Assembly (NCBI GenBank): GCA_027037155.1
Contig: JALWBK010000234.1
Coordinates: 1 to 6,898, forward strand
From: a bacterium
GTDB lineage: Bacteria > Thermosulfidibacterota > Thermosulfidibacteria > Thermosulfidibacterales > Thermosulfidibacteraceae
Length of the DNA: 6,898 bases
Direction: 5' to 3'
Below are positions 1 to 6,531 of the stretch, one piece after another; position 1 is the first letter of the stretch; each line of letters starts with the position of its first letter. The notes under the pieces were generated by a model. It was not told where the DNA came from and did not search any database. It worked only from the letters and a program-made list of their open reading frames with translations. Position numbers and translations under genes: made by a program.

Positions 1-472
1 GACGCATAAAGAATATCCATAACCCAATAAGCACTATCAGCGGCAACCAGTTGGAAAGGAAATTCATATACCAGGACGGCTTCTCTGGTGGTTTGACGTA
101 GATCTGAACCCCCTTTTGCTTTAAGAGCTTAATGAGATCCGGATCATTGGGAACAACCACCTTTATCCTTACCTTTGTAGGCTTCTGTCTCTTACCCCAT
201 TGAAAGTAAGGCTTTAACTTGCCTCCCACCTCCTGAAAATCCTTCACAGGAACCTCAGCGTACACAGCGTATTCCTTCATTACCACACTCTTGACAGCCC
301 CCTTCTCCACCAGACTGAGAAACTGAGTGTAGTTGAGCTCCTGCACTTGCTCGGTGGGCATGTTGGAAAAATTAAACACAACTATCACCACAAGAAGTAT
401 TATCAGCCATATAAGCAGTCCCCTGCCAAAGCTGGGACCGCTTGGCCTCTTTGGAAGCTTTCCATCAGGCAT
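1..472 (-). CDS. ftsH: ATP-dependent zinc metalloprotease FtsH, N-terminal part (3' end outside window)
   Basis: FtsH is a hexameric membrane AAA+ protease that degrades misassembled membrane proteins and some regulators. The first 157 residues are visible, translated by hand from ATG 472 and open to the window edge. A basic, Pro-rich leader (MPDGKLPKRPSGPSFGRG) precedes membrane segment 1 at about 18-34. The extracytoplasmic domain at about 37-135 contains the family pattern LNYTQFLSLVEKGAVKSVVM and a VPNDPDLIKLLKQKGVQIYV strand-helix unit. Membrane segment 2 is at about 141-156 (NWLPLIVLIGLWIFFM), ending in Arg just before the AAA linker. The Walker motifs and the HExxH zinc site would lie outside the window. 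The domain order and the spacing between the two segments are normal for bacterial FtsH. ATG 472 is chosen because the nearby ATG 479 meets a stop after four codons. The gene follows the HAD gene after 22 bases. Confidence 0.92.
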   Translation of the reverse strand, partial: MPDGKLPKRPSGPSFGRGLLIWLIILLVVIVVFNFSNMPTEQVQELNYTQFLSLVEKGAVKSVVMKEYAVYAEVPVKDFQEVGGKLKPYFQWGKRQKPTKVRIKVVVPNDPDLIKLLKQKGVQIYVKPPEKPSWYMNFLSNWLPLIVLIGLWIFFMR

Positions 473-479
473 CAAGCAT

Positions 480-485
480 CCCCCT
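480..485 (-). promoter_or_regulatory. Ribosome binding site of ftsH
   Basis: AGGGGG lies seven bases before ATG 472, within the 22-base gap after the HAD stop. It is weaker than the AGGAGG sites elsewhere in the window. No -35/-10 pair or terminator hairpin can be recognised in this short gap, so ftsH is probably read from the upstream promoter, although a promoter inside the HAD gene cannot be excluded. Confidence 0.55.
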
Positions 486-494
486 TTATTCCTT

Positions 495-962
495 TCAATC
501 TCTGGTTGTAGCCTTCAACCTCAAAGGATGCAACAGTAATTCTATAGCATCCTTAGGAGAAGTGACCACAACATCTGCCATTTCCAAGGCACTGACGCAA
601 GCCCCTTCCTTCCAGCACACGGCTATTCCCACAGCAGCCCTTTCCAACATCAGATGGTCGTTATATCCGTTACCCACCGCCACCGTCCTTTCAGGGCCAA
701 GGGTCTCCACAAAATCCTTTTTCTGAACGCTGGCAGAACGCGTGGCATCAAGCACCACCACCTCAACCCCTTCAATACGCAAGTTCTTGGCAGTGTTAAA
801 GGTATCAGACGTTAGAATATAGACCTTTACCTTGGCAGCAAGCTCCTCAAGCAAACTCTTTATCTCATCGGAAATAGTCCCATCAATTGAAAGGGTTCCA
901 TTCATATCAAAGACTACATACTCTATAGAATAACGCTCACCGTAAAGCTCAAGCTCTATCAC
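495..962 (-). CDS. Small soluble HAD-superfamily protein resembling the P-type ATPase core (COG4087-like)
   Basis: This is a 155-residue cap-less haloacid dehalogenase-type protein, predicted cytoplasmic with no signal or membrane segment. Motif I is FDMNGTL with nucleophile D19; the usual second Asp is N21, so the Asp+2 acid-base residue of typical HAD phosphatases is missing. Motif II is TSDTF (T51 to F55), like the TGD of P-type ATPases; K81/K82 fits motif III; motif IV is GNGYND (97-102), like the P-type GDGxND but with Asn for the first Asp. This pattern and the ATTRD-like end fit the group annotated as 'soluble P-type ATPase', whose function is unknown. The start is GTG 962, in a four-base GTGA overlap with the waaA stop, with GGAGGAGGT just upstream. 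Its position after waaA could suggest Kdo-8-phosphate phosphatase (KdsC), but that enzyme has a normal DxDG motif and is longer, so I do not assign it. No substrate can be named. Confidence 0.85.
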   Translation of the reverse strand: MIELELYGERYSIEYVVFDMNGTLSIDGTISDEIKSLLEELAAKVKVYILTSDTFNTAKNLRIEGVEVVVLDATRSASVQKKDFVETLGPERTVAVGNGYNDHLMLERAAVGIAVCWKEGACVSALEMADVVVTSPKDAIELLLHPLRLKATTRD

Positions 963-2227
963 AGCACCTCCTCCAAGCCTTCAATCACCCTCTCCACGCT
1001 AGTCAAAGAGCCCTCAAACAACCTCTTAACCCTGTTCCCATCAAGAACATAGCCCCCATTAAAAACCCTCTCAACAAAATCTACAAGCTCATCCTTGTCA
1101 CCAACAACCCTTACCAAGCCCGCCAGCTCCTCCATCACATCTCTGAAGTTGAAATAATGTGGCCCACAGGCTGTTGGCTTACAAAAGGCAAGGGGCTCCA
1201 AGGGGTTATGGCCGCCCACCTCTACCAGAGAACCCCCTACAAAGACCGCATCCGCTACCGAATATACAGCGAAAAGCTCACCCACCGTATCCAAAAGCAA
1301 CACATCACAAGACGAAAGCTTTGCCCCCTCACTCCTCAAACCAAGCTTAAAGTCAAACCGCTTTACAAGCTCACCCACCTCCTTGAACCTTTCAGGGTGC
1401 CGAGGGGCGATGCAGAGCTTCACACCTTCACAACGTTGACTCAGAATCCTATAGGCCTCCAGCAGCTTCTTCTCCTCCCCCTCATGGGTAGAACCACAAA
1501 CCCACAAAAACTCACCATCCTTTCCCAGCTCTTTTCTCCAGTAATCTACATCAACCTCCATAGAACGCAGATAGACAGAGTAAAACTTTATATTTCCCGT
1601 GACCTCCACTCTATCCTGTGGAGCTCCAAGCAGGACAATCCTCGCCGCATCGGCCTCACTTTTCATAAAGAGTCTGTGATAACCCTCCAAAAAGGACTTC
1701 ATCAGCGAGTGAATTCTATAATAGCCTTTGAAAGAAATATCCGACAGCCTCCCGTTCACCATAAAAACCGGCACGCTTTTTTGTTTGGAAAGAAAAAGCA
1801 GAGTGGGCCATATCTCTGTCTCCACGATGGAGATAGCTCTCGGCTTTACCCTATCAAGCACCCTCTTAACCACAGGGTAAAAGTCCAAGGGAAAGTAGAA
1901 AAAACTATCCACGACATCAGATAACTCCCTTTTTGCCACTCCCATGCCCGTGTAAGTGGTGGTGGAAAAGTAAACGCCCACCTCAGGATGTCGCCTTTTG
2001 AACTCCCTCACCAATGGAGCCACCGCTTGGGTTTCTCCTACTGAAACTGCATGGAACCAAATCCTCTTTTCGTGAGGGATATCCTCGGGAAGCTCAAAGG
2101 AAAGCTTCTGGGCAAGGCCCGCCCTGTACTTATACTCAGAGGCCAGTTTGTAAGCTAAAAAGGGTAAAAAAACAGCGGCACCTACAGGATAAAGGAGATT
2201 GTACGCAGTAAGAAGGGCCTTATCCAT
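959..2227 (-). CDS. waaA: 3-deoxy-D-manno-octulosonic acid (Kdo) transferase
   Basis: WaaA (KdtA) transfers Kdo from CMP-Kdo to lipid A precursor at the inner face of the cytoplasmic membrane, the first step of LPS core assembly. The 422-residue length matches the family (about 425 in E. coli). An N-terminal hydrophobic segment at about 7-27 anchors it. The N-terminal Rossmann-like domain has HAVSVGET, with E65 matching the catalytic Glu, and ETEIWP at 136-141. The C-terminal GT-B half has STHEGEE (246-252), RHPERF (276-281) and GGSLVEVGGHNPLEP (331-345), which bind the sugar nucleotide. I choose ATG 2227, which shares a base with the epimerase TAA and has AGGAGGG three bases upstream; ATG 2242 would add MPGGI but would put that site inside the gene. 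The presence of WaaA shows that the host is a diderm with Kdo-type LPS. Whether it adds one or more Kdo units cannot be told from sequence. Confidence 0.95.
   Translation of the reverse strand: MDKALLTAYNLLYPVGAAVFLPFLAYKLASEYKYRAGLAQKLSFELPEDIPHEKRIWFHAVSVGETQAVAPLVREFKRRHPEVGVYFSTTTYTGMGVAKRELSDVVDSFFYFPLDFYPVVKRVLDRVKPRAISIVETEIWPTLLFLSKQKSVPVFMVNGRLSDISFKGYYRIHSLMKSFLEGYHRLFMKSEADAARIVLLGAPQDRVEVTGNIKFYSVYLRSMEVDVDYWRKELGKDGEFLWVCGSTHEGEEKKLLEAYRILSQRCEGVKLCIAPRHPERFKEVGELVKRFDFKLGLRSEGAKLSSCDVLLLDTVGELFAVYSVADAVFVGGSLVEVGGHNPLEPLAFCKPTACGPHYFNFRDVMEELAGLVRVVGDKDELVDFVERVFNGGYVLDGNRVKRLFEGSLTSVERVIEGLEEVL
966..974 (-). promoter_or_regulatory. Ribosome binding site of the HAD gene inside waaA
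   Basis: GGAGGAGGT encodes the penultimate Glu-Glu-Val stretch of WaaA and lies three bases before GTG 962 (seven if the first GGAGG is used). With the GTGA stop-start overlap it supports translational coupling and the unusual GTG start. Confidence 0.65.
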
Positions 2228-2625
2228 TATCCCTCCTGGCATATCTCTATAAGAACCCCGTTAGTAGATTTGGGATGCAAAAAGGCGATCCTCGTGCCGT
2301 GAGCACCCCTTCTGGGCTCTTCGTCAATTAAGCGCACTCCGTTCTCCTTCAACACCTCAAGAGCCTTTTCAATATCGTCCACCTCAAAGGCTATGTGGTG
2401 AATACCCTCGCCCCTTTTGGCGATGAACTTAGCCACCGGAGAGTCCTCAGAGGTCGGCTCCAAAAGCTCAATCCTCGTCTCTCCCACAGGTACGAAAGCA
2501 ACCTTCACCTTCTGCTCCTCCACCACCTCATAACCTTCCACCTGCAGACCCATCACCTCATAGAACCTCTTTGCCTCCTCTATGCTGCGAACAGCTATAC
2601 CTATGTGGTTAACCTTCTTCAACAT
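2227..2625 (-). CDS. mce: Methylmalonyl-CoA epimerase
   Basis: The enzyme converts (S)-methylmalonyl-CoA, the carboxylase product, to the (R) epimer used by the mutase, in the cytoplasm and with a divalent metal. The 132-residue length is typical. The protein is a vicinal-oxygen-chelate (glyoxalase-like) fold with two repeated beta-alpha-beta-beta-beta units, about 1-60 and 70-132. The four metal ligands expected from the Propionibacterium enzyme are visible: H7 (VNHIGIAV), Q38 (VVEEQKV), a His of the pair H76-H77 (GIHHIAFEV), probably H77, and E127 (VLIEI). [17 protein letters not shown] and [10 protein letters not shown] are family signatures that separate it from lactoylglutathione lyase. 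ATG 2625 has an ideal AGGAGGT five bases upstream, located inside the NFACT gene; the two genes overlap by 17 bases in different frames. The stop TAA shares one base with the waaA start. Confidence 0.95.
   Translation of the reverse strand: MLKKVNHIGIAVRSIEEAKRFYEVMGLQVEGYEVVEEQKVKVAFVPVGETRIELLEPTSEDSPVAKFIAKRGEGIHHIAFEVDDIEKALEVLKENGVRLIDEEPRRGAHGTRIAFLHPKSTNGVLIEICQEG
2231..2237 (-). promoter_or_regulatory. Ribosome binding site of waaA inside the epimerase gene
   Basis: AGGAGGG in the last codons of the epimerase gene is followed by three bases and then ATG 2227. The spacing is slightly short but the match is strong. It supports the 2227 start over the in-frame ATG at 2242, which has no comparable site. 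Confidence 0.6.
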
Positions 2626-4261
2626 GTTCCACCTCCTCGGGTATTTTGGGCTCCACCGTTAAGGTAGAGTAGTTGGTATAAAAAACCATGCCTGGCCTGT
2701 AAGGCTTTGCCTTTCTCACATACTTCACTTTAGTGTAATCCACATCCACTTTACGGCTGTTCCTCGCCTTACTATAGTAGGCGGCTATGGACGCTGCTTT
2801 CTCTATCACCTCATCATCAACGGCATTTCCCTTCACTATCACATGGGCACCGGGATACCCCCTCACATGCAACCAGATATCATCCCTTCCAGCAAGCTTG
2901 AATGTGACATACTCGTTGGCCCTGCTATTTCCACCAACGAAGACCTGTGCACCACCTAAATCGTAAACGTAGTACTTGGGCCTATAAACCTCTTTCTTTC
3001 GCCGGGTTTTTTCCTCCTTGATGTATCCCGTATCCCTCAAAAGCTCTTCTACCTGCTCAAGCTCTGAAAGAATGGACGCCTCCTCAAGTTGCCAGCGCAC
3101 CTCCTCAAGGAATCTCCTTTCGGCTTCAACCTCTTCAACCCTTCTCTCTAAATGCTCCCTCTTTGACTTCAAGCGGCTGTATTTGGCAAAAAACTCCTGA
3201 GCAGCCTGAGAAGGCCTTTTATGCCCCACAGGTATCCTTAACCTCTCAGATGGAGAGTAGGGATTCTCAAGCTCCACCTCCTCAACCCCCTCCGGCACCC
3301 TCTTCATGTGAACAAGCAGCGTTTCGCCCCAGAGCCTGAACCTCTCGTACCCGTCAGTCTCTTTCAGCTCCTGTTCCAGCTTCTCAGAAAGGCGCCTCAA
3401 AGCCTTTAACCTTCCATCAACAACGGAAAGCAGCCTACGCCTTTTCTCCTCAAGCCCCTTATGCTCAAAGAAGGCGACCACGTGCTTCTGTAAAGCCTCG
3501 TTGATAGTCAACTCATCCATGCCATCTCTGCGAAAGGGAAGAGCCCTCAAGCCATCTGGAGAAATCCAAAGCTTTTCAGAATACAGCTCTTCTTTAAGTT
3601 CCCAAAACCTCTGCCACGCACAAAGCAGCTCCTCAGCCGTAGAGGGTTCACCACAGCGCTCCATCACCTCTTTCATCAAGAACCTCGGTACGGGAAAGAC
3701 CTTCTTGAGAAAACCCTTGATACCCTCCTGGGCAACCACACTCATAAAAAGATCCCTGTCAACATCTCCAAAGTAGACACCTTCAGTCCTATCCGGCATC
3801 ATGTAGAGCCTGCCGGGCATAACACTTCTCTTCTCAAAATCACCCTCTTTCTTGTGCCAGCAAGCTATGATCTTTTGGTTCTCGCAGAAGATTATATTGG
3901 ACTGTCTGCCCAGCACCTCGTAAACGATAGAGAAAGTCCTCTCCCTTCCCACAAAATCACGATGAAGGAGCTCAACAATAAAGACCCTCTCCCCCTTAAA
4001 GGCCTTGAAACTGCGTATGCGGGCATTTTTTACGTGTGACTCCATCACGGAAGAGAGATGCCCCGTCCCTGCGAAGAAGGGCTCATCGGAAAGAAAAAAA
4101 CAGGAAGCATCAGGATGAACCACAAAGTTTAAAAAGCGAAAGGGAGCACTCCTCAAGCGGATGGAGACACCCTTATCACCCTGATGTACTTTCTGTACAG
4201 ACGCCCCCTCTATCCACTCTTTGGCAAAGCGGTACTCCTTCAGCAGTGTAAAATAGTCCAT
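2609..4261 (-). CDS. rqcH: NFACT-family protein (RqcH / Rqc2 / FbpA-like)
   Basis: Family members bind stalled 50S subunits carrying peptidyl-tRNA and, in characterised cases, recruit tRNA-Ala to add alanine tails that mark the nascent chain for degradation; older names are fibronectin-binding protein A or Tae2. The 550 residues show the usual order: NFACT-N at about 1-175 with [11 protein letters not shown] at 115-125; a helix-hairpin-helix near 182-204 ([13 protein letters not shown]); two coiled-coil arms at about 268-303 and 357-411, separated by the conserved [12 protein letters not shown] segment; and NFACT-R at about 427-537 with [33 protein letters not shown] and PGMVFYTN. The residue pair matching the functional Asp-Arg of RqcH appears to be E91-R92. 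ATG 4261 is preferred over the preceding TTG 4264. It lies seven bases after the mutase stop with no good ribosome binding site, so coupling to mutase translation is likely. The last codons overlap the epimerase gene. Alanine-tailing activity is inferred, not shown. Confidence 0.92.
   Translation of the reverse strand: MDYFTLLKEYRFAKEWIEGASVQKVHQGDKGVSIRLRSAPFRFLNFVVHPDASCFFLSDEPFFAGTGHLSSVMESHVKNARIRSFKAFKGERVFIVELLHRDFVGRERTFSIVYEVLGRQSNIIFCENQKIIACWHKKEGDFEKRSVMPGRLYMMPDRTEGVYFGDVDRDLFMSVVAQEGIKGFLKKVFPVPRFLMKEVMERCGEPSTAEELLCAWQRFWELKEELYSEKLWISPDGLRALPFRRDGMDELTINEALQKHVVAFFEHKGLEEKRRRLLSVVDGRLKALRRLSEKLEQELKETDGYERFRLWGETLLVHMKRVPEGVEEVELENPYSPSERLRIPVGHKRPSQAAQEFFAKYSRLKSKREHLERRVEEVEAERRFLEEVRWQLEEASILSELEQVEELLRDTGYIKEEKTRRKKEVYRPKYYVYDLGGAQVFVGGNSRANEYVTFKLAGRDDIWLHVRGYPGAHVIVKGNAVDDEVIEKAASIAAYYSKARNSRKVDVDYTKVKYVRKAKPYRPGMVFYTNYSTLTVEPKIPEEVEHVEEG
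2631..2637 (-). promoter_or_regulatory. Epimerase ribosome binding site inside the NFACT coding region
   Basis: AGGAGGT lies five bases before the epimerase ATG 2625 and is embedded in codons of the last residues of the NFACT protein (PEEVEHV). The NFACT tail sequence is therefore partly constrained by the need to start the next gene, and ribosomes finishing NFACT at 2609 cover the epimerase start. Confidence 0.8.
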
Positions 4262-4268
4262 CAAAAAA

Positions 4269-5957
4269 CTATATTATGACCTTCTCCCGGTACTCCCCGT
4301 AAACCTTCCTCAGAACGTCAGAGATCTCACCCAAGGTGGCATACACCTTAACGGCCTCGTAAATGGGATAAACTACGTTATCTCCCGCCTTTGCAACCTC
4401 CTCAAGCTCCCTCAACGCCTTCTCCACCTTCTCGTTATCCCTCTCAGCTTTAAGGCGCTTTACCCTCTCTATCTGCTTTCTCTCCACCTCAAAGTCTATC
4501 TTCAGAATTTCCCTTTCCTGCTCTTCTTCCTCTATAACAAACTCATTAACGCCAACGATTATCTGTTCCTTCTTGTCCACTGCAAGCTGGTAGGCATAGG
4601 CAGCATCCTGTATCTCCTTCTGAATCAACCCCTCCTCTATGCAGCGAAGCACTCCACCGTTGTCCTCAATCCAATGGATGTACTCCCACGCCCTCTTTTC
4701 TATCTCGTTGGTGAGGTACTCCACCGCAAAGGAACCGGCCAATGGGTCTATAAAGTCAGCAACACCAGACTCGTAAGCAATGATCTGCTGCGTCCTCAAT
4801 GCTATGCGTGCAGAGGTCTCGGTGGGCAGAGCAAGGGCCTCGTCAAGGGCATTGGTATGAAGCGACTGGGTACCACCCAGAACGGCTGCCAGCGCCTGAA
4901 TCGCTACCCTCACCACGTTGTTCTCCGGCTGCTGGGCAGTAAGAGTACTGCCGGCGGTTTGGGTATGGAAGCGCAACCTCATAGAAGCCGGATTTTTGGC
5001 GTTGAACCTCTCCTTCATAATCTTTGCCCACATACGGCGGGCCGCACGGAACTTGGCTATCTCCTCAAGGAAGTTATTGTGGCAGTTGAAGAAGAAGGAG
5101 AGCCTTGGGGCAAACTCGTCCACGTCAAGTCCAGCCTTTATAGCCGCCTCCACATAAGTTATGCCATTGGCTAATGTGAAAGCCACCTCCTGAACCGCTG
5201 TGGAGCCGGCCTCCCTTATGTGATAGCCCGATATAGATATGGGGTTCCACTTGGGAACTCTCTCCTTGCAGAAGGCAAATATATCGGTGATTACCTTCAA
5301 AGAGGGCTCAGGGGGGAAGATATATGTCCCCCTTGCAATGTACTCCTTAAGCACATCGTTCTGGATGGTCCCCCTCAATACCTTGGAATCAACTCCCTGC
5401 TTCTCTGCCACGGCAATGTACATACAAAGCAGGATAGCAGCGGTGGAATTTATGGTCATGGAGGTGGAAACCTTGTCCAAAGGGATACCGTCAAAGAGAA
5501 TCTCCATGTCCGCTAAAGAGTCAATGGCAACGCCAACTCTTCCCACCTCTCCTGCAGCCATAGGATGATCAGAGTCGTACCCCATCTGCGTCGGCAGGTC
5601 AAAGGCAACAGAAAGCCCCGTCTGCCCCTGAGACAGAAGGTACTTGTACCTCTTGTTGGACTCCTCGGCGGTACCAAAACCGGCGTACTGCCTCATGGTC
5701 CAAAAACGCCCACGGTACATGGTGGGCTGAACGCCGCGGGTAAAGGGATACTCGCCCGGGAAGCCCAAATCCCTCTCGTAATCAAGCTCTTCAACATCGG
5801 AAGGCAGGAAACACCTCTTTATCTCTATACCCGAAAAGGTGGTAAACCTCTCCTTCCTCTCGGGAGCCTTAGCAATAACCTTGGCAACCGTCGTATTTTC
5901 CCAACGCTCCCTCTCACCAACAAGCTTTTTTGCCGTCTCTTTATCGTAAACCCTCAT
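4269..5957 (-). CDS. mcmA: Methylmalonyl-CoA mutase, large (catalytic) subunit without the cobalamin-binding domain
   Basis: This enzyme interconverts (R)-methylmalonyl-CoA and succinyl-CoA by a radical rearrangement that uses adenosylcobalamin. The 562 residues cover the substrate-binding TIM barrel and its C-terminal extension. By alignment from memory with the Propionibacterium enzyme (offset of two residues), the CoA-binding and catalytic residues are present: R84, T87, R89, Y91, Q199, R209 and H246, within the motifs [20 protein letters not shown] and [12 protein letters not shown]91 with R209 is the pair expected for a carboxylate-bearing substrate and argues against isobutyryl-CoA or hydroxyisobutyryl-CoA mutase. 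Conserved [17 protein letters not shown] follows at 363-379. The chain ends at KVII with no DxHxxG motif, so the B12 domain must be a separate small subunit, as in archaea, Synergistota and some Clostridia; it is not in this window. AGGAGGAGG three bases upstream supports ATG 5957. Ethylmalonyl-CoA mutase is a less likely alternative. Confidence 0.96.
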   Translation of the reverse strand: MRVYDKETAKKLVGERERWENTTVAKVIAKAPERKERFTTFSGIEIKRCFLPSDVEELDYERDLGFPGEYPFTRGVQPTMYRGRFWTMRQYAGFGTAEESNKRYKYLLSQGQTGLSVAFDLPTQMGYDSDHPMAAGEVGRVGVAIDSLADMEILFDGIPLDKVSTSMTINSTAAILLCMYIAVAEKQGVDSKVLRGTIQNDVLKEYIARGTYIFPPEPSLKVITDIFAFCKERVPKWNPISISGYHIREAGSTAVQEVAFTLANGITYVEAAIKAGLDVDEFAPRLSFFFNCHNNFLEEIAKFRAARRMWAKIMKERFNAKNPASMRLRFHTQTAGSTLTAQQPENNVVRVAIQALAAVLGGTQSLHTNALDEALALPTETSARIALRTQQIIAYESGVADFIDPLAGSFAVEYLTNEIEKRAWEYIHWIEDNGGVLRCIEEGLIQKEIQDAAYAYQLAVDKKEQIIVGVNEFVIEEEEQEREILKIDFEVERKQIERVKRLKAERDNEKVEKALRELEEVAKAGDNVVYPIYEAVKVYATLGEISDVLRKVYGEYREKVII

Positions 5958-5960
5958 AAG

Positions 5961-5969
5961 CCTCCTCCT
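5961..5969 (-). promoter_or_regulatory. Ribosome binding site of the mutase gene
   Basis: AGGAGGAGG lies in the 15-base gap after the carrier-protein stop, with CTT before ATG 5957. It is the strongest such site in the window, which would fit high production of the mutase relative to the following gene, which lacks one. Confidence 0.75.
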
Positions 5970-5972
5970 AAG

Positions 5973-6518
5973 CTACTCAATAACCACTATCACCTCTCCC
6001 GTATTCACCACCTGTCCCTCTTTAACGTTAACGGCTTTAACGGTGCCATCTTTGGGCGCCTTTATCTCGTTCTCCATCTTCATAGCCTCAACGATCACAA
6101 GGGGCTGTCCCTTCTTGACCTGATCGCCCTCGGCAACAAAGACCTTCGTCACCTTACCCGTCATAGAGATCTTGACCTCACCCTCAGCCACGCCAGCATC
6201 GCCGTGAAGCATCCTTTCAAGCTTCATCTTCATCTCGTCCATAACCTTGATCTCGTAGTGGCTTCCACCCATCAAGACCTCGTAAAGGTGCTGATCCTTC
6301 TCCTCAAGGTCCACCTCGTAGCTTTTGCCATCGGCTATAACACTGTAGGTACAACATCCGTGCCTTCTCACATCCAGCGTCATCTCGCGCAAGAGATTCT
6401 CCTTCTCTTCACCATCCTCCTTCACCAGCTCGTATATAGAAACCCTGTAGATGCCCTCTGCTTCACTCTTAACGTCTATTTTATACTCTTTATCCTGACA
6501 AATCGCTATGTAAGCCAT
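5973..6518 (-). CDS. Biotin carboxyl carrier protein of an acyl-CoA (probably propionyl-CoA) carboxylase
   Basis: This 181-residue protein carries the biotin that shuttles CO2 from the biotin carboxylase to the carboxyltransferase. The C-terminal 70 residues form a biotinyl domain: the biotin motif EAMKME places the acceptor lysine at K147, flanked by the usual VxEGDxVKKGQPL strand-turn before and the APxDGTV and VKEGQVVNTGEVI strands after, ending with VVIE. The first 100 residues are a separate beta-rich region with repeated YxVxI/YEVxL-like strands, a CysCys pair at 55-56 and no Ala/Pro linker. It may act like the BT domain that joins the alpha and beta chains in propionyl-CoA carboxylase (inference). 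I start the gene at ATG 6518, which has AGGAGGAG five bases upstream. A TTG at 6539 would add seven residues but would translate that site and overlap the preceding gene. The gene begins 11 bases after the biotin carboxylase and ends 15 bases before the mutase. A gamma-subunit of a Na+ pumping decarboxylase is less likely given the adjacent carboxylase. Confidence 0.92.
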   Translation of the reverse strand: MAYIAICQDKEYKIDVKSEAEGIYRVSIYELVKEDGEEKENLLREMTLDVRRHGCCTYSVIADGKSYEVDLEEKDQHLYEVLMGGSHYEIKVMDEMKMKLERMLHGDAGVAEGEVKISMTGKVTKVFVAEGDQVKKGQPLVIVEAMKMENEIKAPKDGTVKAVNVKEGQVVNTGEVIVVIE

Positions 6519-6523
6519 AACGT

Positions 6524-6531
6524 CTCCTCCT
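6524..6531 (-). promoter_or_regulatory. Ribosome binding site of the biotin carrier gene
   Basis: AGGAGGAG lies five bases before ATG 6518 and shares bases with the TAG stop of the biotin carboxylase gene (6532-6530). It decides the start: translation from the upstream TTG at 6539 would read through this site as Gly-Gly. The arrangement suggests that a ribosome ending on the carboxylase could restart here. Confidence 0.8.

Noticed and set aside
442..726. Plus-strand frames across the HAD/ftsH junction (also 333-539)
   Set aside because: They are antisense to the HAD and ftsH reading frames and look like non-coding translation (Ser/Thr/Pro-rich, no motif).
495..962. HAD gene as Kdo-8-phosphate phosphatase (kdsC) because it neighbours waaA
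   Set aside because: KdsC has a standard DxDG motif and a longer chain; this protein has DMNGT and P-type-like motifs.
1157..1924. 255-codon open frame on the plus strand
   Set aside because: It lies wholly antisense to waaA, whose motifs are intact. The peptide has low-complexity, basic and His/Pro-rich composition with no recognisable family.
4262..4290. Rho-independent terminator after the mutase gene (T6 run)
   Set aside because: No stable GC-rich inverted repeat precedes the T-run, and the next gene starts within seven bases.
4843..5031. 62-codon minus-strand frame
   Set aside because: It is an out-of-frame reading of the mutase gene between well-conserved mutase motifs.
4674..5174. 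166-codon plus-strand frame, with others at 4918-5157 and 5220-5568
   Set aside because: All are shadows of the mutase gene. No family motif is seen, and each is antisense to a gene with complete active-site residues.
5958..5972. Cobalamin riboswitch or regulatory leader before the mutase
   Set aside because: The gap is only 15 bases and is almost entirely ribosome binding site, so there is no room for a structured leader.
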